Counted from the first letter of the stretch, positions 26,110 to 38,384 are shown. The stretch: DNA of 64,000 nucleotides from Trichobilharzia szidati (GCA_944472155.2 OX235277.1:19168804-19232803); one strand, 5' to 3'. The notes: generated by a model not told the origin, from the sequence alone. Translations and numbers: made by a program.

Positions 26110-26345
26110 CAGTTGAAGAAGGTTTCATGCTTGGTTTCGTTTACCCTGAGATTCAGTTCGTTCCAAAGCACTGTTCCGATAGCAGTTATGCCTGCCTTTA
26201 TCTCTTCCCATATATGTGACAACATGATGCAATCGGCAACGAACTAGGTTCATACCAATGCAGAATTATTTTTGCAGTTGATTTTATGCATTTCGAGAGA
26301 AAATTCATGTATTCTAAGCATATAGTAGCCATGATGACACGACAA
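26110..26345 (-). pseudogene. Array module copy U1
   Basis: Minus-strand frame 'CHHGYYMLRIHEFSLEMHK' then 'INCKNNSALV', stop, and 'ADCIMLSHIWEEIKAGI' with 'NELNLRVNETKHETFF'. This copy has the longest readable second half. Internal stops (TGA, TAG) break it. Confidence 0.6.
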
Positions 26346-26839
26346 GCATGATCAAAGACGCTATAATCTTAATGGTGTAACTGTCAGTTGTCTTCTTCAG
26401 GTTACGTGGAAGTTGTAATCTGAAGATTTAAGCTGGTTGCAACAAGTCATTTCTTAGTAAAGCAAAGTCTACCAGTACCATAGAACAGTTTGTCCTTACC
26501 TTCAAACGTGGCTATCAGAATAAAAAGAGTTCACAGAAAATGTTTAGCGTTGACACAATGTTAATAAAAAACACAAGCAGCAGAGAGGAATCTGCCGAAG
26601 GGTGTGCTGGTAACACAAACCCACAGAAACCTCCCAATGCAAAATTTCAAAACTATACTGTGGCTTCTGCCTTGTACTCATTCATATATATGTTCCATCA
26701 CAATACATCACATTATTCAGTTTTCAGTGTGTCTGCTTATCCAGTGTGCCAATAAAACAACTGTGTTCAAATATGGAATGCTGTCATTTCTAAATGAGTA
26801 CATATTGAGCATTTCAGAAACGCATTTCACTATAAATTA

Positions 26840-26895
26840 ATCGCTGCAGTCATTTCTGATAACGACCCATTTTTCCATCTGATTTTATGCATTTT
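26840..26895 (-). pseudogene. Array module copy U2 (short)
   Basis: Minus-strand 'MHKIRWKNGSLSEM' is all that remains of the module. The cysteine of the N-x-C-x-N-G block is W here, and the SDYDC block is absent. Confidence 0.5.
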
Positions 26896-27619
26896 TAGGA
26901 GGAAGGTAATGTATTTTTCACGTTTAATAAACAAGACCACAGAATAATTATATTCAGAGGCAGGAAATTGCAGAAGGCATATTTGTCAGTTTCCTTTTAA
27001 GTCTTTACAATACTTGCATTCTGTGGATTTAAAACTGCTTGCAATGAGATATTTATTGTTGAAAATGCAAAGAAAGTAAACGAAACAACAAATAGTATCC
27101 TCACGTCTATACGGGGCTGTTGGAAACAAATTGAACTTCGGTAATTATTGCCTGCCTTATTTGGGAATTCATATTAAGAAAAATGAAATCAACGCAAATG
27201 AATCCATTGAAATATATTAGAATTCCACGAATTTGTGGGAACAAATCACCGCAAACCTTCAAAAACATTCCGAGAATTTTACTTTTTGGTAAATAGCATA
27301 TTAATTTCATAAATATACGTCATATTGTTTCACTGTCAATATGTCATCTTATTCCATGTGCCAATAAAACGACTGTGTTCGCATTTCTACCGATGGTGTG
27401 TTTAATGAAGGGCAGGTCGCGCATTTTATAAAGCGAAATTCCAAATATGTTAGGTACATTTATTAATTCGTTGAGGCGAATGGTATTCGTCGTGATCCAT
27501 CAGTCTGAAAGTTCTATTATCTTTCTCCTTTCCTTCAGATAGTCTCTACACATAATTTTTGGCACGATGTCAATTATTCCGGCATTTATTTCTTCATAGG
27601 TAGTTATATATGTATATAT

Positions 27620-27700
27620 ATACATAGGTGCACGATACAATCGGAATCGCTAGTGTTAGAGGTCAATTTGTGCGTATGATTTTATCCGTCTACGTGAATG
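27620..27700 (-). pseudogene. Array module copy U3
   Basis: Minus-strand 'DKIIRTN', a stop, then after a frame shift 'SDSDCIVHLCIY', matching the SDYDCI block of U0. An (AT)n run at 27600-27626 has expanded into its end. Confidence 0.45.
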
Positions 27701-28309
27701 GTGAATGTATGTGGCACATAAAAACAGTCGAGATGACATAGTATGCATAATCAATGTCAAGTTATTTGACAAAGCATAATTCCAAATATATGTTTTAGAG
27801 TATGGCAACACTTTTAATCTGTGGATGCAGAGACTTGCGCCAGAGATCTGATTTGTGTTTTTAGAAAATTCATTCCAATTAAATCGGTAAATTCAAAGTG
27901 TACTCACAAGAACTATCCTCTGGGAGAAAAATATTCAATAATAAATATGGTGAGTTTGTTTGGTAAGTTACACTGTCCTAATCAGATTGTGAATGCGAAC
28001 TGGTCAATGTATAATCAGTTTTGACGACTGTGTAGCAACATTTCACTGCACCACGTCAAAAAAATATACTGAGGCTTCTGTTCGTTCGTCATTCATAGGT
28101 ATATATTCTATCAATATATATCCCACTAGTTAGTTATCAGTGTGCCTCATTATTCATTGTGCCAATAAAACGCCTGTGTTCACATATCGAGCACTGGAAT
28201 GCATAACTGAGTACACATTGAGCATTTGAGTAACGCAATTCACACCAATTATTAACATCTCGTTAACATATCAATAGAATCTGTTTGTCAGAAAGCCTCA
28301 TATGAAACA

Positions 28310-28500
28310 GGTGTTATACTCGGACTGGTTTACCTGATATACGCTTTCCTACATAACACTGTCGCGATATCAATGGTTCCTCTCACTGTCCCTTTCCATA
28401 TGTAGGGCTGCATGATGCAATCGATTTCAGACTATGTCACTTCCTACATGGATCCATTTCTGCAGTTGTTTTAATGCATTTGGAAGGAAATTTCATGTAT
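28310..28500 (-). pseudogene. Array module copy U4
   Basis: Minus-strand 'MH*NNCRNGSM' and 'SEIDCIMQPYIWKGTVRG', followed by 'YQVNQSEYNTCF' in a shifted frame. The C-x-N-G and D-C-I-M-Q blocks are kept. Several stops are present. Confidence 0.55.
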
Positions 28501-29112
28501 GTTGAACAAATATTATGCCTGGTGTAACGACAACAATAATCAAAAACAAAACATAGTACAATCGACACTGGTTTCGTAGAGGTTACGTGGAACTAGTAAT
28601 CTGTGGATGCAAATATTTTTCATGTGCTCACCTAGTTTAGGAATATATAACAATCAGATATATGATTACTTATTATTCTCACCTAGATAATTTCCTGAAT
28701 AAAAGAACATTTATTTTGGTAGTTGCGGATATGTTTCACTAAGATACTTAAAATATAAATTTGCTGATATATATCGAAATCTCACTAAAGTGTGAGAACA
28801 TTCCAACGTACATCTTCAATTATACATTGACGCTTTTACTTGTTGGCAAATTCTATACAAATTTCTTAAATATACGCCACATTGTTATCTTATACGATGT
28901 GCCAATAAAATGACTACGTTGAAATATCTACTGTTGGTGTGTGTAAATAAGGCTAGGTTGAGCATTTCCGAAATGAGATTAGGCCGATGTTAGATACATT
29001 TTCTAACTTGTCGAGGCGAATGTTATTCACCATAGTGTATCAGTCTGAAACATTTTATTCTCTTGCTGCTTTACCCAGGAGACTCCCTGAACATAATTGC
29101 TCTTCTTTTTCA

Positions 29113-29346
29113 TTATACATATATATATGAATGCATGAAGCATTCGCCATCGGACAATGACAGTTCTGATGTTAATCCATTTCCACACTTCATTTTACTC
29201 ATCTCAGTGAAAACTTGATTTGTTTCACATGTAATATCCATTGTGTGGTTATAGTGACTATCGCGCTGTTTGCAATCTACGGTCCCTTTTCCACATTTGT
29301 TTTTGAAGTAAGTTTTCATTGTGTGTATATTTTTAACTGCTTTCAA
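29113..29346 (-). CDS. Array module copy U5: open, cysteine-containing exon candidate
   Basis: The only copy whose module is open from end to end, finishing at TAA (29113-29115). It keeps 'MSKMKCGNGLTSELSLSD', then 'GECFMHSYI', aligned with M-H-K-M-x-C/N-x-N-G-x-x-S-E and S-D-Y-D-C-I-x-Q-S-Y of the other units. Upstream residues 'NKCGKGTVDCKQRDSHYNH' add cysteines, five in all, together with an N-H-T glycosylation site. That suits a secreted or extracellular domain. No signal peptide or convincing acceptor was found upstream, so whether it is expressed is unknown. I recognise no family. Confidence 0.4.
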   Translation of the reverse strand: MKAVKNIHTMKTYFKNKCGKGTVDCKQRDSHYNHTMDITCETNQVFTEMSKMKCGNGLTSELSLSDGECFMHSYIYV

Positions 29347-29350
29347 ATTA

Positions 29351-31741
29351 CTATTTTCTGGTCAAATATTTATTGCATCAGTAGTCATATTCTTACTTTC
29401 AACTTCGTCTGAAGAATGGAAACGTGGTTATTGTAAACGGAGTGTTATATGAAAACGGATACTGACAAAAAGAAGCAGCGAAAGTTATTTATTTAGTTTT
29501 TAATTAGATCCCACCTACATGGAACAACATCTTATTCATTTTACATGAATCCATTATTCATCAAAGTCCTCTGTTTGATTATTGAGGATATCGAACTTGA
29601 ATTTAACAAAGCTGATCAAATTAACTTAAAATGCATAATGAGTCCTCATTTCAAATCCTGTTCAATTTGTTTTAAATATGGTCTCAACATCTAGATAGGT
29701 TATGTGATTATTATGAGTAAGAGTAATGAAGTTATGTAATATGATGAATAGTTAAGTAAGTGAGTCGTGATTAGGATGTACATACAAACAAAGGAAAATA
29801 TGCAATTATGTAAGGGTTATAAAAATTACAAATGTTATAAGGAGTTAGAAAAAAGCAAATAAATTGAAATTTACATGTATGGTGTGGTTTTTGAAATGTA
29901 TTAACTGCACCTCTTGCAAGCATGAAACAGTCATGTATACTGTCGCAGGTTCTTTAGTCTTGTTGTCAGCATCTAACTCAATTATCACATCTGCATCATT
30001 ATATCTGTTTTCTTCTTTTATTTTATAAAGTTATTGCAGTTTGACAGTTTTCATGCTGCCAGTTTCAAGACAAAAGACACCATGAAATAAATGGCAAAAT
30101 ATTATCACCTTCAACAAATCCACGACTGTTATTGCTAAGTACCACAAAGTTATCGTTTCAGTGCCTTTATACTGCTTCATTTCTTTCCATCAATGCAAAC
30201 ATCAGTCAGAATGTCAAAGTAATCTTCGAGAGAACTGAACGCACGAAATGCATGTTATTGATTAGAAAATCATCTTTCACTTACTGAATTCATCTTTAAA
30301 ATTAACCAGCACATCATTCTTGTAGATTTTATATTGAAAATAAGAAAAAATTAAGGAAACATCTGATTTTTCGGAGGGGTGGAAATGCCTAATATTTCTC
30401 TTAACATTAAACTGCATTCTTTTCCTTCAGATTATTTTCTATCATTTGGAGTTTGATTAAGAGGAAAAAATATTTTCCCATACTGCATGTCACGGAACAT
30501 ACCGACGACTATTTCAGGAATTAGATGTCTGTATTGACTTCATACTCAGTTAGGGACAATGTGATACCTGACACTGAAAGTAAATGTTTTTCTCAGTAAT
30601 ACTGCTTTTGATGGTGGATTACATTCCTTGATTTAAAACATATCATGCCTCGAATATTTGCAGCTGATGGTGTAATCACAAATTAGAATAACAATAAGAC
30701 TGATTCTGTTTCGCATGTAAATCTCAATGTGTTCAAGGAATAAAGCAATTATTTAACTGAGCAGTTTTCAATTATGTCAGAATTCGAAATCTAAGCAAAA
30801 CTAAAGAATCTGTTCACACCGATAAAATGTTAATATTTACCTATACACCCTGATGCAAAAATGAATTTATAAATCTCAATTCAGAATACACATTGAAATA
30901 TTGAAAGAATCATAGTAAACGTCTTTGTAAATTAAAACAAACGAATACCTGCTTTTGGAGTGTGCATTGCATTATCATTGTTGATTATTTGATGGAGCTT
31001 TACATTGGTTCAAATCCAAAATTGGAGATTGAAGTGTATCTTGCGGTTAACGACTCACGAATTTCAGCCGCACTGTAGGTCCTACCGACAGCATTCATAT
31101 AACATTCAAAATGACTCTCACAACTCTGAGGAACTTAATAACTTGATGGTGAAATCTGTTGTGACCACAATGGCTCAATTAGGAATAAATGAATAAATAT
31201 CTGTCACGCGCCTTCACCAAAATACTAATCTTTGTGTTGAGATCCATAAGAAGCGTAGGCACTTATGTGAATATATACACATATATACATAGATGAAACA
31301 CATCGTTTCTGCAAACAGCCCATTGCTAAACAGAGACCCAACGCCAAAAGTTAACATTTGCTATTAGTGAGAGTCTAATGATGTCAATGAATTCAAAAAT
31401 ATCCTGGAGACAAATTACTGTGTAACTGTCTCTTGTGGATTGAGGAAATTTAGAAGGTGCTAAGAAACTGTCCACACTTTCAAAATACTTTTCGATACAT
31501 TGGAGACACCGGAGCATTCAATAACTAGACTGTCCAAAAATGTGCCCATTGACACATGCCTATTGGGAAATCCCTTACCTATTTCTCTTACCCGGACAAT
31601 TTGTAGTTTGATTATGCTAATCCGGATGAAAGCCTTTGGAATCATTCTAGGCTTTTGTTGTTTAGAATTGAAATATACTCACCTGGAATACGATATTTAT
31701 TGTCTTTCTTATCAAGAAAATATGACTGGCATCACAACCAG
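29351..31741. other. Unassigned AT-rich stretch between the array and the candidate MEG
   Basis: No credible exon, repeat copy or element was recognised. Confidence 0.4.
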
Positions 31742-31747
31742 TTTATT
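31742..31747 (-). terminator. Polyadenylation signal AATAAA of the candidate MEG
   Basis: TTTATT on the plus strand (AATAAA on minus) lies about 82 nt beyond the stop codon of the terminal exon. Confidence 0.4.
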
Positions 31748-31828
31748 ACCAGTAGTAAGTCCATGTGACCATAGTGCGCTCAAATGTTGAATAAGACTGA
31801 TATTCAACAAAGGTATGATTTGTTGTTG

Positions 31829-32064
31829 CTATTTCTTAAACTGCCTTATCTTGCTTGAGTAACCAGAATTCTCCATTATGGATAATTTCATGTAATCGGC
31901 TGTAAAAGTCGTCTGAGTGTAGAAAGAAGATTTCATGTGAGATTTATGCAATGGAATTTTATTGAAATATGATTTCACTGACATTTCAGTTACATTCAGC
32001 GAAACAGGTTGTGCACCAGGTGGACAACAATCACGAAAGTACTCGATTTCCATCTTACCTTTTT
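31829..32064 (-). CDS. Candidate MEG terminal exon
   Basis: The acceptor is excellent (TTAATATTTATTTCTGTTCAG, exon begins at 32064). The frame opens in phase 1: G from the previous exon plus AA gives Glu. It then runs 'KGKMEIEYFRDCCPPGAQPV', 'SLNVTEMSVKSYFNK' and on to '...IRQFKK' and TAG at 31829-31831, about 78 residues. Composition is typical of coding sequence, with an adjacent Cys pair, a Pro-Pro-Gly turn and one N-V-T glycosylation site, fitting a secreted protein. An AATAAA follows. The in-frame ATG inside the exon (32053) could also start a 74-residue protein, but the acceptor directly upstream argues for an exon. I recognise no family. Confidence 0.55.
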
Positions 32065-33317
32065 CTGAACAGAAATAAATATTAATAAGATATCGCTCAT
32101 TTTATTATTCACCATTCACGTATCATGCAAACGATAAAAAGATTTTAGATCTGTTAGAAATGAGAATCATAATATATGTGCATATATATATGAATTAGGA
32201 AGAGTTTAAAAAATGAGCACCCGAAAAGTTGATACATATACAAAGTGTAATACAAAAGTGAATAAAGAAAATTGTGAGGACACCAAGACATTGCTGATAA
32301 TTAAGTTTGGGATTCCATCTTATTAAGATAGATTAGTTGAAAAAGTTGCTTTCATCAGTATAAATCTGAAATCTACATAAGCACATAAAAGAACCCATCA
32401 TTACAAACCGAAAGGAGTACTCAACGTTTTGTTGTGGCTTATTATCACCTTCTAAAGCAATTAGAGATTTCTTCAGACTTTCGGTTGTTGGAGATAAAAG
32501 TGAGCATCATTATGATACTACATACTGACGCTCTATGGAGTCTTCTTGACATGAAGGATAATGATTCTTCACTCCGTCTTGCAAAACTGATAATAAATAA
32601 CCTATATTTGCAGCTTCAAAGAAACAAATGAATATGTAGATACGTACAACAGTTGTCAAATTCCACAGTTCATCTTTGAGTCATGAGAGAAAATTGACCG
32701 AGAAAGAGATCGCTTTTAAGAACTATGTCCTGTAACTGAACTATATCAAAACCGTATTCTTACAATTCCAATTAGTTAATACTTTGCAATATCCTTGGTG
32801 ACTTTCCCATTTCAGTATCATAGGCATATGCCAGTTATTCGTAAGATAAACACACACTTAATTTGAAGAATTTGACAACTTGAAACCATACTCAACCAAA
32901 CTATTTGAAAAGGCCTTTCGTTTCATCTTTGACAATCATTTCAGTAAGAAACCACAGCAGAATATATTGAGTGACTACTGCTGTTCTTCAATTTGTCCAT
33001 ATTCTGCCAAACGTCAGAGCATTCAAGAAGACTGTGGTTGCTTGATTTCAAGCAAACAGTATCTTATTCCAGAATTATAATTATAATTTCCACCGACACT
33101 TTCGGTGTAATATGTCAAGAGAGTTATGCTAGAGGAAATATTAGGATACACTTGTCTTGATAGTTCACATTAGTGAAAAAGATGGATATATGGAATACGG
33201 GACCAGTGAATATGGCATAATAAGTGGTTATGAGTTATTTTTGACGTTAAACTCTGGATGACTTATCAAAGAATTCTAAAGATACATGTATATTTATATG
33301 TATTTATATGTCCTTAC

Positions 33318-33332
33318 CGTGTTTGTCGTAAT
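33318..33332 (-). CDS. Candidate 15-nt micro-exon (DYDKH)
   Basis: The acceptor CCACTTTATTGTTTTCAG is followed by 15 nt (ATTACGACAAACACG) and the donor GTAAGGA. In phase 1 it reads (G)AT TAC GAC AAA CAC G. It joins in frame to the terminal exon downstream and to the 12-nt exon upstream. This has the strongest splice sites of all the internal candidates. Confidence 0.5.
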
Positions 33333-33665
33333 CTGAAAACAATAAAGTGGTTGTTAAATAAAAAGCTACTAGTAAGCATATTCAAAAATTACACATTTTC
33401 AATTAATATACTGTCATTACTGTGAATGAACATGCGCTATACTCTTTTCATCTTTAAATTCAGTTATTAGTTCATGAAAAGCTCATCCACCAGATGTAAA
33501 TGCAAAAAGTTCTTGTAAGAGATTTGATTTCCTAAACTGGTAATAACTACTGATTTATAATTACTTCCAATTGAAGAGTGATATGAAAACTGAGCATTCA
33601 TGCTGGTCCACTACTCTAAAGCTTATCTTCAACTCTACAAGACGAATTTCATCATGCTCATAAGA

Positions 33666-33848
33666 TTGATCACGAAATGATTTCAGTTAGAGAAGCATTG
33701 AAAACCAGAGAATAATGGACAGTGATTTCGTCCTAGTTCGAGACAATTCAGAAACAAACATGCATAACACCACTGAGGATCAGACCCAAGACTTTAAGAC
33801 TTTGAGACTCAGCTCACTGACCATTCAGCTGGTTGAACGGAGTCCCAA
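33666..33848 (-). repeat. tRNA-derived SINE, family E
   Basis: The minus-strand head 'CCAGCTGAATGGTCAGTGAG' (A box) and 'GGGTCTGATCC' (B box) is followed by a body ending near TTGATCACG. The body matches the copy at 56349-56527 ('TCGTCCTAGTTCGAGACAAT' against 'TCATCCTAGTTTGGGAATCA' on plus). It lies in the intron before the terminal exon. Confidence 0.6.
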
Positions 33849-34534
33849 ACAAAGATAAAACGGCTGCTCGGTACTCCTTGGTCTACATACTGTCTTAATC
33901 TTGAAATCAGTCAAACTCTGTTAAACCAACACCAGAAAGTAGTAATTGATAATAAGAATAAATAAGGGTGATAAATGAAGAAGACATTGATAGCAATCAG
34001 TACATCATGAAATAATCATCTCCTTGATCGTTTAAGACAACAAAACTTACCGGCTGATTATAGTTTTATGAACAGAAGAAGCAATGTATACTTGAGTACA
34101 GAACTAATACAACAGATAAAGATCGAAATATTTTCGAAAATTGAACAAGTGGCTAACTGGAGTAGTTAGTGAGAATTAGCTTAGTGTTCATATTTATTTC
34201 TTAAGAGGTAATCAAAGATGCAGTGGACAGAATGTTGAGACAGTCAGATTAATTATTATGGCATAAGCAATTAAGATGACTGCACATATTTCTTTCGAAC
34301 ACAGCTTCGATTAGTGATAATAAAGTTTTGCTTGTAAACCTTTATGCACAAACTAAAGATCGAATAACTTCATCAAGAGAGGTGACTGAATTACTTAATA
34401 CAACTTTGGTTTATTTTTGCTGTACCAGAAAAGTAATTGTGAACGATGCAGGGTATTTGAATGAGATAAGCAGCGTGATTGATGTTCATCGGAAATCCCA
34501 AACATTTCAACTTATTTTGGTCCATTGATTGGTT

Positions 34535-34710
34535 ACCGGTTTGATCACTAGCTGACTTCAAGTTCAGAATCATTGGGAAGCCTGGGAGTACTAGACAGTC
34601 GTCACTTTCCGGTTTGTGACCCTTCGTCAACATGTACCCGATGAAGTTCGAACCCAGGACCTTCTACTTGCTAGTCAACCTCATAAATCATTCAGCCACT
34701 AAGACCCAAT
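34535..34710 (-). repeat. tRNA-derived SINE, family E relative
   Basis: The minus-strand head 'GGTCTTAGTGGCTGAATGAT' carries an A box and 'CCTGGGTTCGAACTTC' a near-perfect B box. The body differs from the 33.7-kb copy but also ends at a TTGATCAC motif. Intronic. Confidence 0.6.
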
Positions 34711-35045
34711 ACAATGAAGATATTTTCGCCAACAGTGGATCTGTCAAACTAAAGACGCATTTTTCATCCAATTCCACTAAACGTTTGTTGGCTTTATTTT
34801 AAACGTTCAGGGCATATCTTCAAAGTCATTTTCACGGAATTTCAATGGAGAACGTTCTCAAAGTTTGTTATAATTTTTTTAGGTGTGTGTGTCGTTTTCT
34901 CAATATCTAAACAACCTAAGTGTATAGGACACCACGATGAAGTTTCGTTTCATATCACGTTTTACCGAAACGAAAATAGATATCAGTTAACGGACCTTAA
35001 ACATTTAAACTAAACATCCAAATTCATTACTGTTACTTTACTTAC

Positions 35046-35057
35046 CGGCATGTCGAC
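35046..35057 (-). CDS. Candidate 12-nt micro-exon (CRHA)
   Basis: A T-rich acceptor (TTTGTATTATTTCGAATGCC, then ACATCTAG), 12 nt GTCGACATGCCG and the strong donor GTAAGTAAAG. Phase 1 reads (T/G)GT CGA CAT GCC G, in frame with its neighbours. Using an earlier, weak acceptor at 35173 instead gives a 127-nt exon in the same frame with protein-like residues ('YHGDLVGRSLYDIIKTIR'). I prefer the 12-nt form because its acceptor is better and both ends are phase 1. Confidence 0.42.
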
Positions 35058-35377
35058 CTAGATGTGGCATTCGAAATAATACAAAACTTGGTGTAATAAT
35101 GCGAATTGTCTTAATGATGTCATATAAACTTCTCCCTACTAAATCACCATGATAACTATCAGTGCTTTTAAACTACACCATGCTTTTATTGCTAAATCTT
35201 CGGAATGACATAACAACACATAGAAAGCATTAATAATGAAACGCCGAAAATCATAATCTCCATGTGTACGGTTCATCGTCAACCGGGAGGTGTAAATTTA
35301 TCATCAGTGACATCACATCTGAATAACCTGAGATTGGGAACCAGTAGTTATTCAAAAATATACGACAAATGACTTAC

Positions 35378-35398
35378 ATTGTTTTGCGATTGTCAAAA
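35378..35398 (-). CDS. Candidate 21-nt micro-exon
   Basis: Acceptor TTATATGTATCCACATAG (modest), 21 nt, donor GTAAGTCATTT (strong). The phase-1 reading gives '(F)LTIAKQ' and is open and symmetric. The weak pyrimidine tract lowers confidence. Confidence 0.25.
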
Positions 35399-35737
35399 CT
35401 ATGTGGATACATATAAATTACTAAATGTATTCATTTATGTATTATTAGGCAGTTATATTTCAACTGAAATCATCCTTGTGAACTCCATCTATAGTGACTA
35501 AATGATTTGACAAGTGTGCATGAAAACAAGCCATGTATTTCTCCAGTAATGATATTGTATTTTTACATTCCTCCACTTTTTAACTTTGGACAGTATAAAT
35601 TAAAATATTCTGTCTTTATTGTTTACTGACAATCAGCTCATCCTAAGTCATCACACTTTAAAGATTTTCAATATTTTTGTTACCAAAGTTATCACAGCAA
35701 TCTCAGCCTAATATGCTGAAAGTAAAAAAATACTTAC

Positions 35738-35755
35738 AGCTTTCCAAATTTTTCA
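35738..35755 (-). CDS. Candidate 18-nt micro-exon
   Basis: 18 nt (TGAAAAATTTGGAAAGCT) between AG in 'CGTTTTCATAATTAAAG' and the donor GTAAGTATTTTTTT. Open and symmetric in phase 1, encoding 'KNLES' after the split codon. Donor strong, acceptor average. Confidence 0.27.
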
Positions 35756-37387
35756 CTTTAATTATGAAAACGTTTGACAAAAACATTGTTGACAGTTAAT
35801 ACTTGTAAATGACAACATGTAAACCGTGCACAACAGGATTTGTTTGATTTCATAATGAAATTGTAAGAAAACGACATATTAAACAGGATCCTTCGATAAT
35901 GTTGTTAAATTGAAACAAAATGAAGTTTAATTCTCATTGTCTTCACAGATAATATTCTTGTGTTTGTAAATTTTCAGCAGTATTCATCGTTACTTCACTA
36001 TCTGCAAGAAAGCAGGTCCAATGCAGTTAATGATGATACACTCATTGTACTCGTGGATTTTCCAAATGAGACATCAGTTTACCTGATGTGACGAGCTTTT
36101 TCTCTCAACTTGTAAGATAATCGGTTTTATTCAAAATCATAGTCTTGTATTCAGTTACTTAGAGAGAATAAACGGACATCACATAACATACAAATGAACA
36201 GTGTTGGCATAAAAGCATGCAGAGAGCATTCGGTTTATGGACTTACGTGCTAACGGTCAATAGAAATTGTGTTTAAAATACGGTGAAAATAACTGTCTGC
36301 ACAAAAGATCACTTATATCTCAACACTGATCAACTGGGTTAGTTTTCAGTATGAAAATCATTCTAATTTGTATATCTTCGCACTTTAATAATCATGACAG
36401 TTTTATTCTGGACAGTATTTATATAATGTACAGAATATTCAGAGGAGTATACTGCATGACATTTTCCCTTCGTATAATATCTTCAAGTAAAATATTGACT
36501 GGTAGTATAGTATAGTCTGTGACACAATGCTCTCTGAGCTGAAGCACAAACCATCCCATTATGATATTTCTGCTTTGTCTCCTTCAAGAAATCCCCAACA
36601 TCTAGTTAAATGCCAGTTGTAAGAAGCTCAGAAGTACATTTTGAGACTCAAGGACTAAACTATAGCACAGATATCTCATGCATTGGAACACACAGTCACC
36701 GACAATCACGCCTTTTCTCAAGTTTAGCAGGAAATTCTAAATACAGTCAAGAGAAGGTACCATTAGAGGTCATATCCTAATCGATTAAAACAAAGTGAAT
36801 GAGAGAAAATATATGCAATTGGGAGTTTCTGGTAGCCGAAGGTTTAAGCAGGCCGCCTCACTATAACTGTGTAGTCATATAATGTAGTGCATTCCGTAGG
36901 GTAAATATATAAATCCTTTGTTAAGTTGATTAAGTTAAGAAAAATTGAAAATATACAAGCGTCATGCAGAGGAAACTTCAAACTGACTCTAGAAATGACA
37001 TGCAGCCACCTAAAGAAATGATCTGTGGAGTCTACAGAAATCGAAGAAAAATCAGAATGGAATGAATAAGTAATGTCAAACGAAATTTCTCCTGAAAAGG
37101 TGTTTTTAGACCAGGAAGTGACCAATCATTCCTCTTTCGGTGAAGTACTTATAAACATTTATTATACAATTTATGGGAATCGCGTGAATTCGAATTTCTA
37201 TTCTCATCGAAATGTATCTTCAATAAGAATGACCTTGATGACAAGCATTTAAAGCGACCAGGTCTTTGGCAAAGAAGAGTCAAAGACTTCATAAAGTTAA
37301 AAGGATTCCAGCTGAACACGTATCAACATAACTCAATAGATAGATCACGGTTTTGACAGTTTATGTGAATGCAAAAATGGAACTTAC

Positions 37388-37402
37388 TAAGTTGAGATGT
37401 AT
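37388..37402 (-). CDS. Candidate 15-nt micro-exon (YTSQL)
   Basis: A very good acceptor (TATACTTTTGTGCAATACAG), 15 nt ATACATCTCAACTTA and the donor GTAAGTTCC. In phase 1 it gives (T)AT ACA TCT CAA CTT A. Both sites are close to consensus. Next to the 33.3-kb exon this is the cleanest internal candidate. Confidence 0.42.
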
Positions 37403-38384
37403 CTGTATTGCACAAAAGTATATATATAACATTAAAATAAACGCCTGAAATTGTTGGCTGCGGAATTCGTCAGAGTAGTGAACAATATATTCACATTCAC
37501 CATTAGTTCTCCTGATAATAAACTACTATAGTAATCACTTTGTAGTAATTCAGGATTTCATAAACACAACCTTGTTTACTAGTTTACTATCCTATCTCGC
37601 ATCAGGAAAAGGAGATATGGTTGGCTGTGAGCCTCAGGCACTGACAACCAATCTCCTTTGAAATCATGACAATATAATTTTGACTGAACAGGAAGAAAAT
37701 TTACAATTATACAATGCTACACAACTACTAACAATGCACACCAAGAGAATAACAAGGACTCTAACAGATAACTGTGCACAGTGAAACATATTTCCCCAGA
37801 CAGATGTCTAAATCGAATTTCAGCTTGTGGTATGAACGCAAGCAATGCCATGATCAAACAACACTGAAGGAGAACTCATCGTGACCGGAGATGAAATCAG
37901 CGAAATGAATGAAAACAGAAGACTCTTTGTAAACTTCTGCATCATTAAAATTTGGTGATTGCAGGTAGTGTGGAAACTGAGGATACTGGCGACAAGATTG
38001 AGAATTTCAGAAAGTGTGTGTTCATATCGCTTCTTAAGACACTGAATTATTTCACTAAATATCAGGCGTGATTACATGGTCATTTACTCACATGTAACAC
38101 TACACTTAGGCAATCCTTATTTGTTGTCTTAAGGTGTCGTGGAAATTAGTAACATCATCTGCTTATACTTTATTCTTCACATTTCATTTTTATATGTATG
38201 AAAATATTCCTCATGAACACTGTCCAGGTCACTCATTAATGCTGACAAATTTCAAACAATTATCTCATAAATACAGCTTCTTTAGCAGCATTGTAAAGAT
38301 AAAATCTACTGCCAATCACTTTGATTTTAGCAAGTCATCATATGAAAAGTCTAGAAAGAACCACACTGCCAAGTTTTAATTGTC

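Larger units (their letters stand above)
22900..29350 (-). repeat. Diverged tandem array of ~0.6-0.8 kb units (six copies, U0-U5)
   Basis: Six related units are seen. The plus-strand anchor 'TGTGCCAATAAAAC' falls at about 25967 (variant with AGTAAA), 26745, 27357, 28158 and 28898. An older copy, U0, lies at about 23.04-23.50 kb. Anchor spacings are 778, 612, 801 and 740 bases. U1 and U4 share long blocks ('GAGTACACATTGAGCATTTG', 'CGCAATTCACACCAATTATT'). U0 and U1 are separated by an RTE copy. Every unit also carries a minus-strand coding-like module listed separately, so the array is probably a tandemly duplicated gene or exon on the minus strand, now mostly pseudogenised. I recognise no known family. 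Confidence 0.75.

Noticed and set aside
35046..35172. A 127-nt version of the exon ending at 35046
   Set aside because: It stays in frame and reads like protein, but needs a poor acceptor (GGTGTAG). The 12-nt form has a T-rich acceptor and symmetric phase. Not fully excluded.
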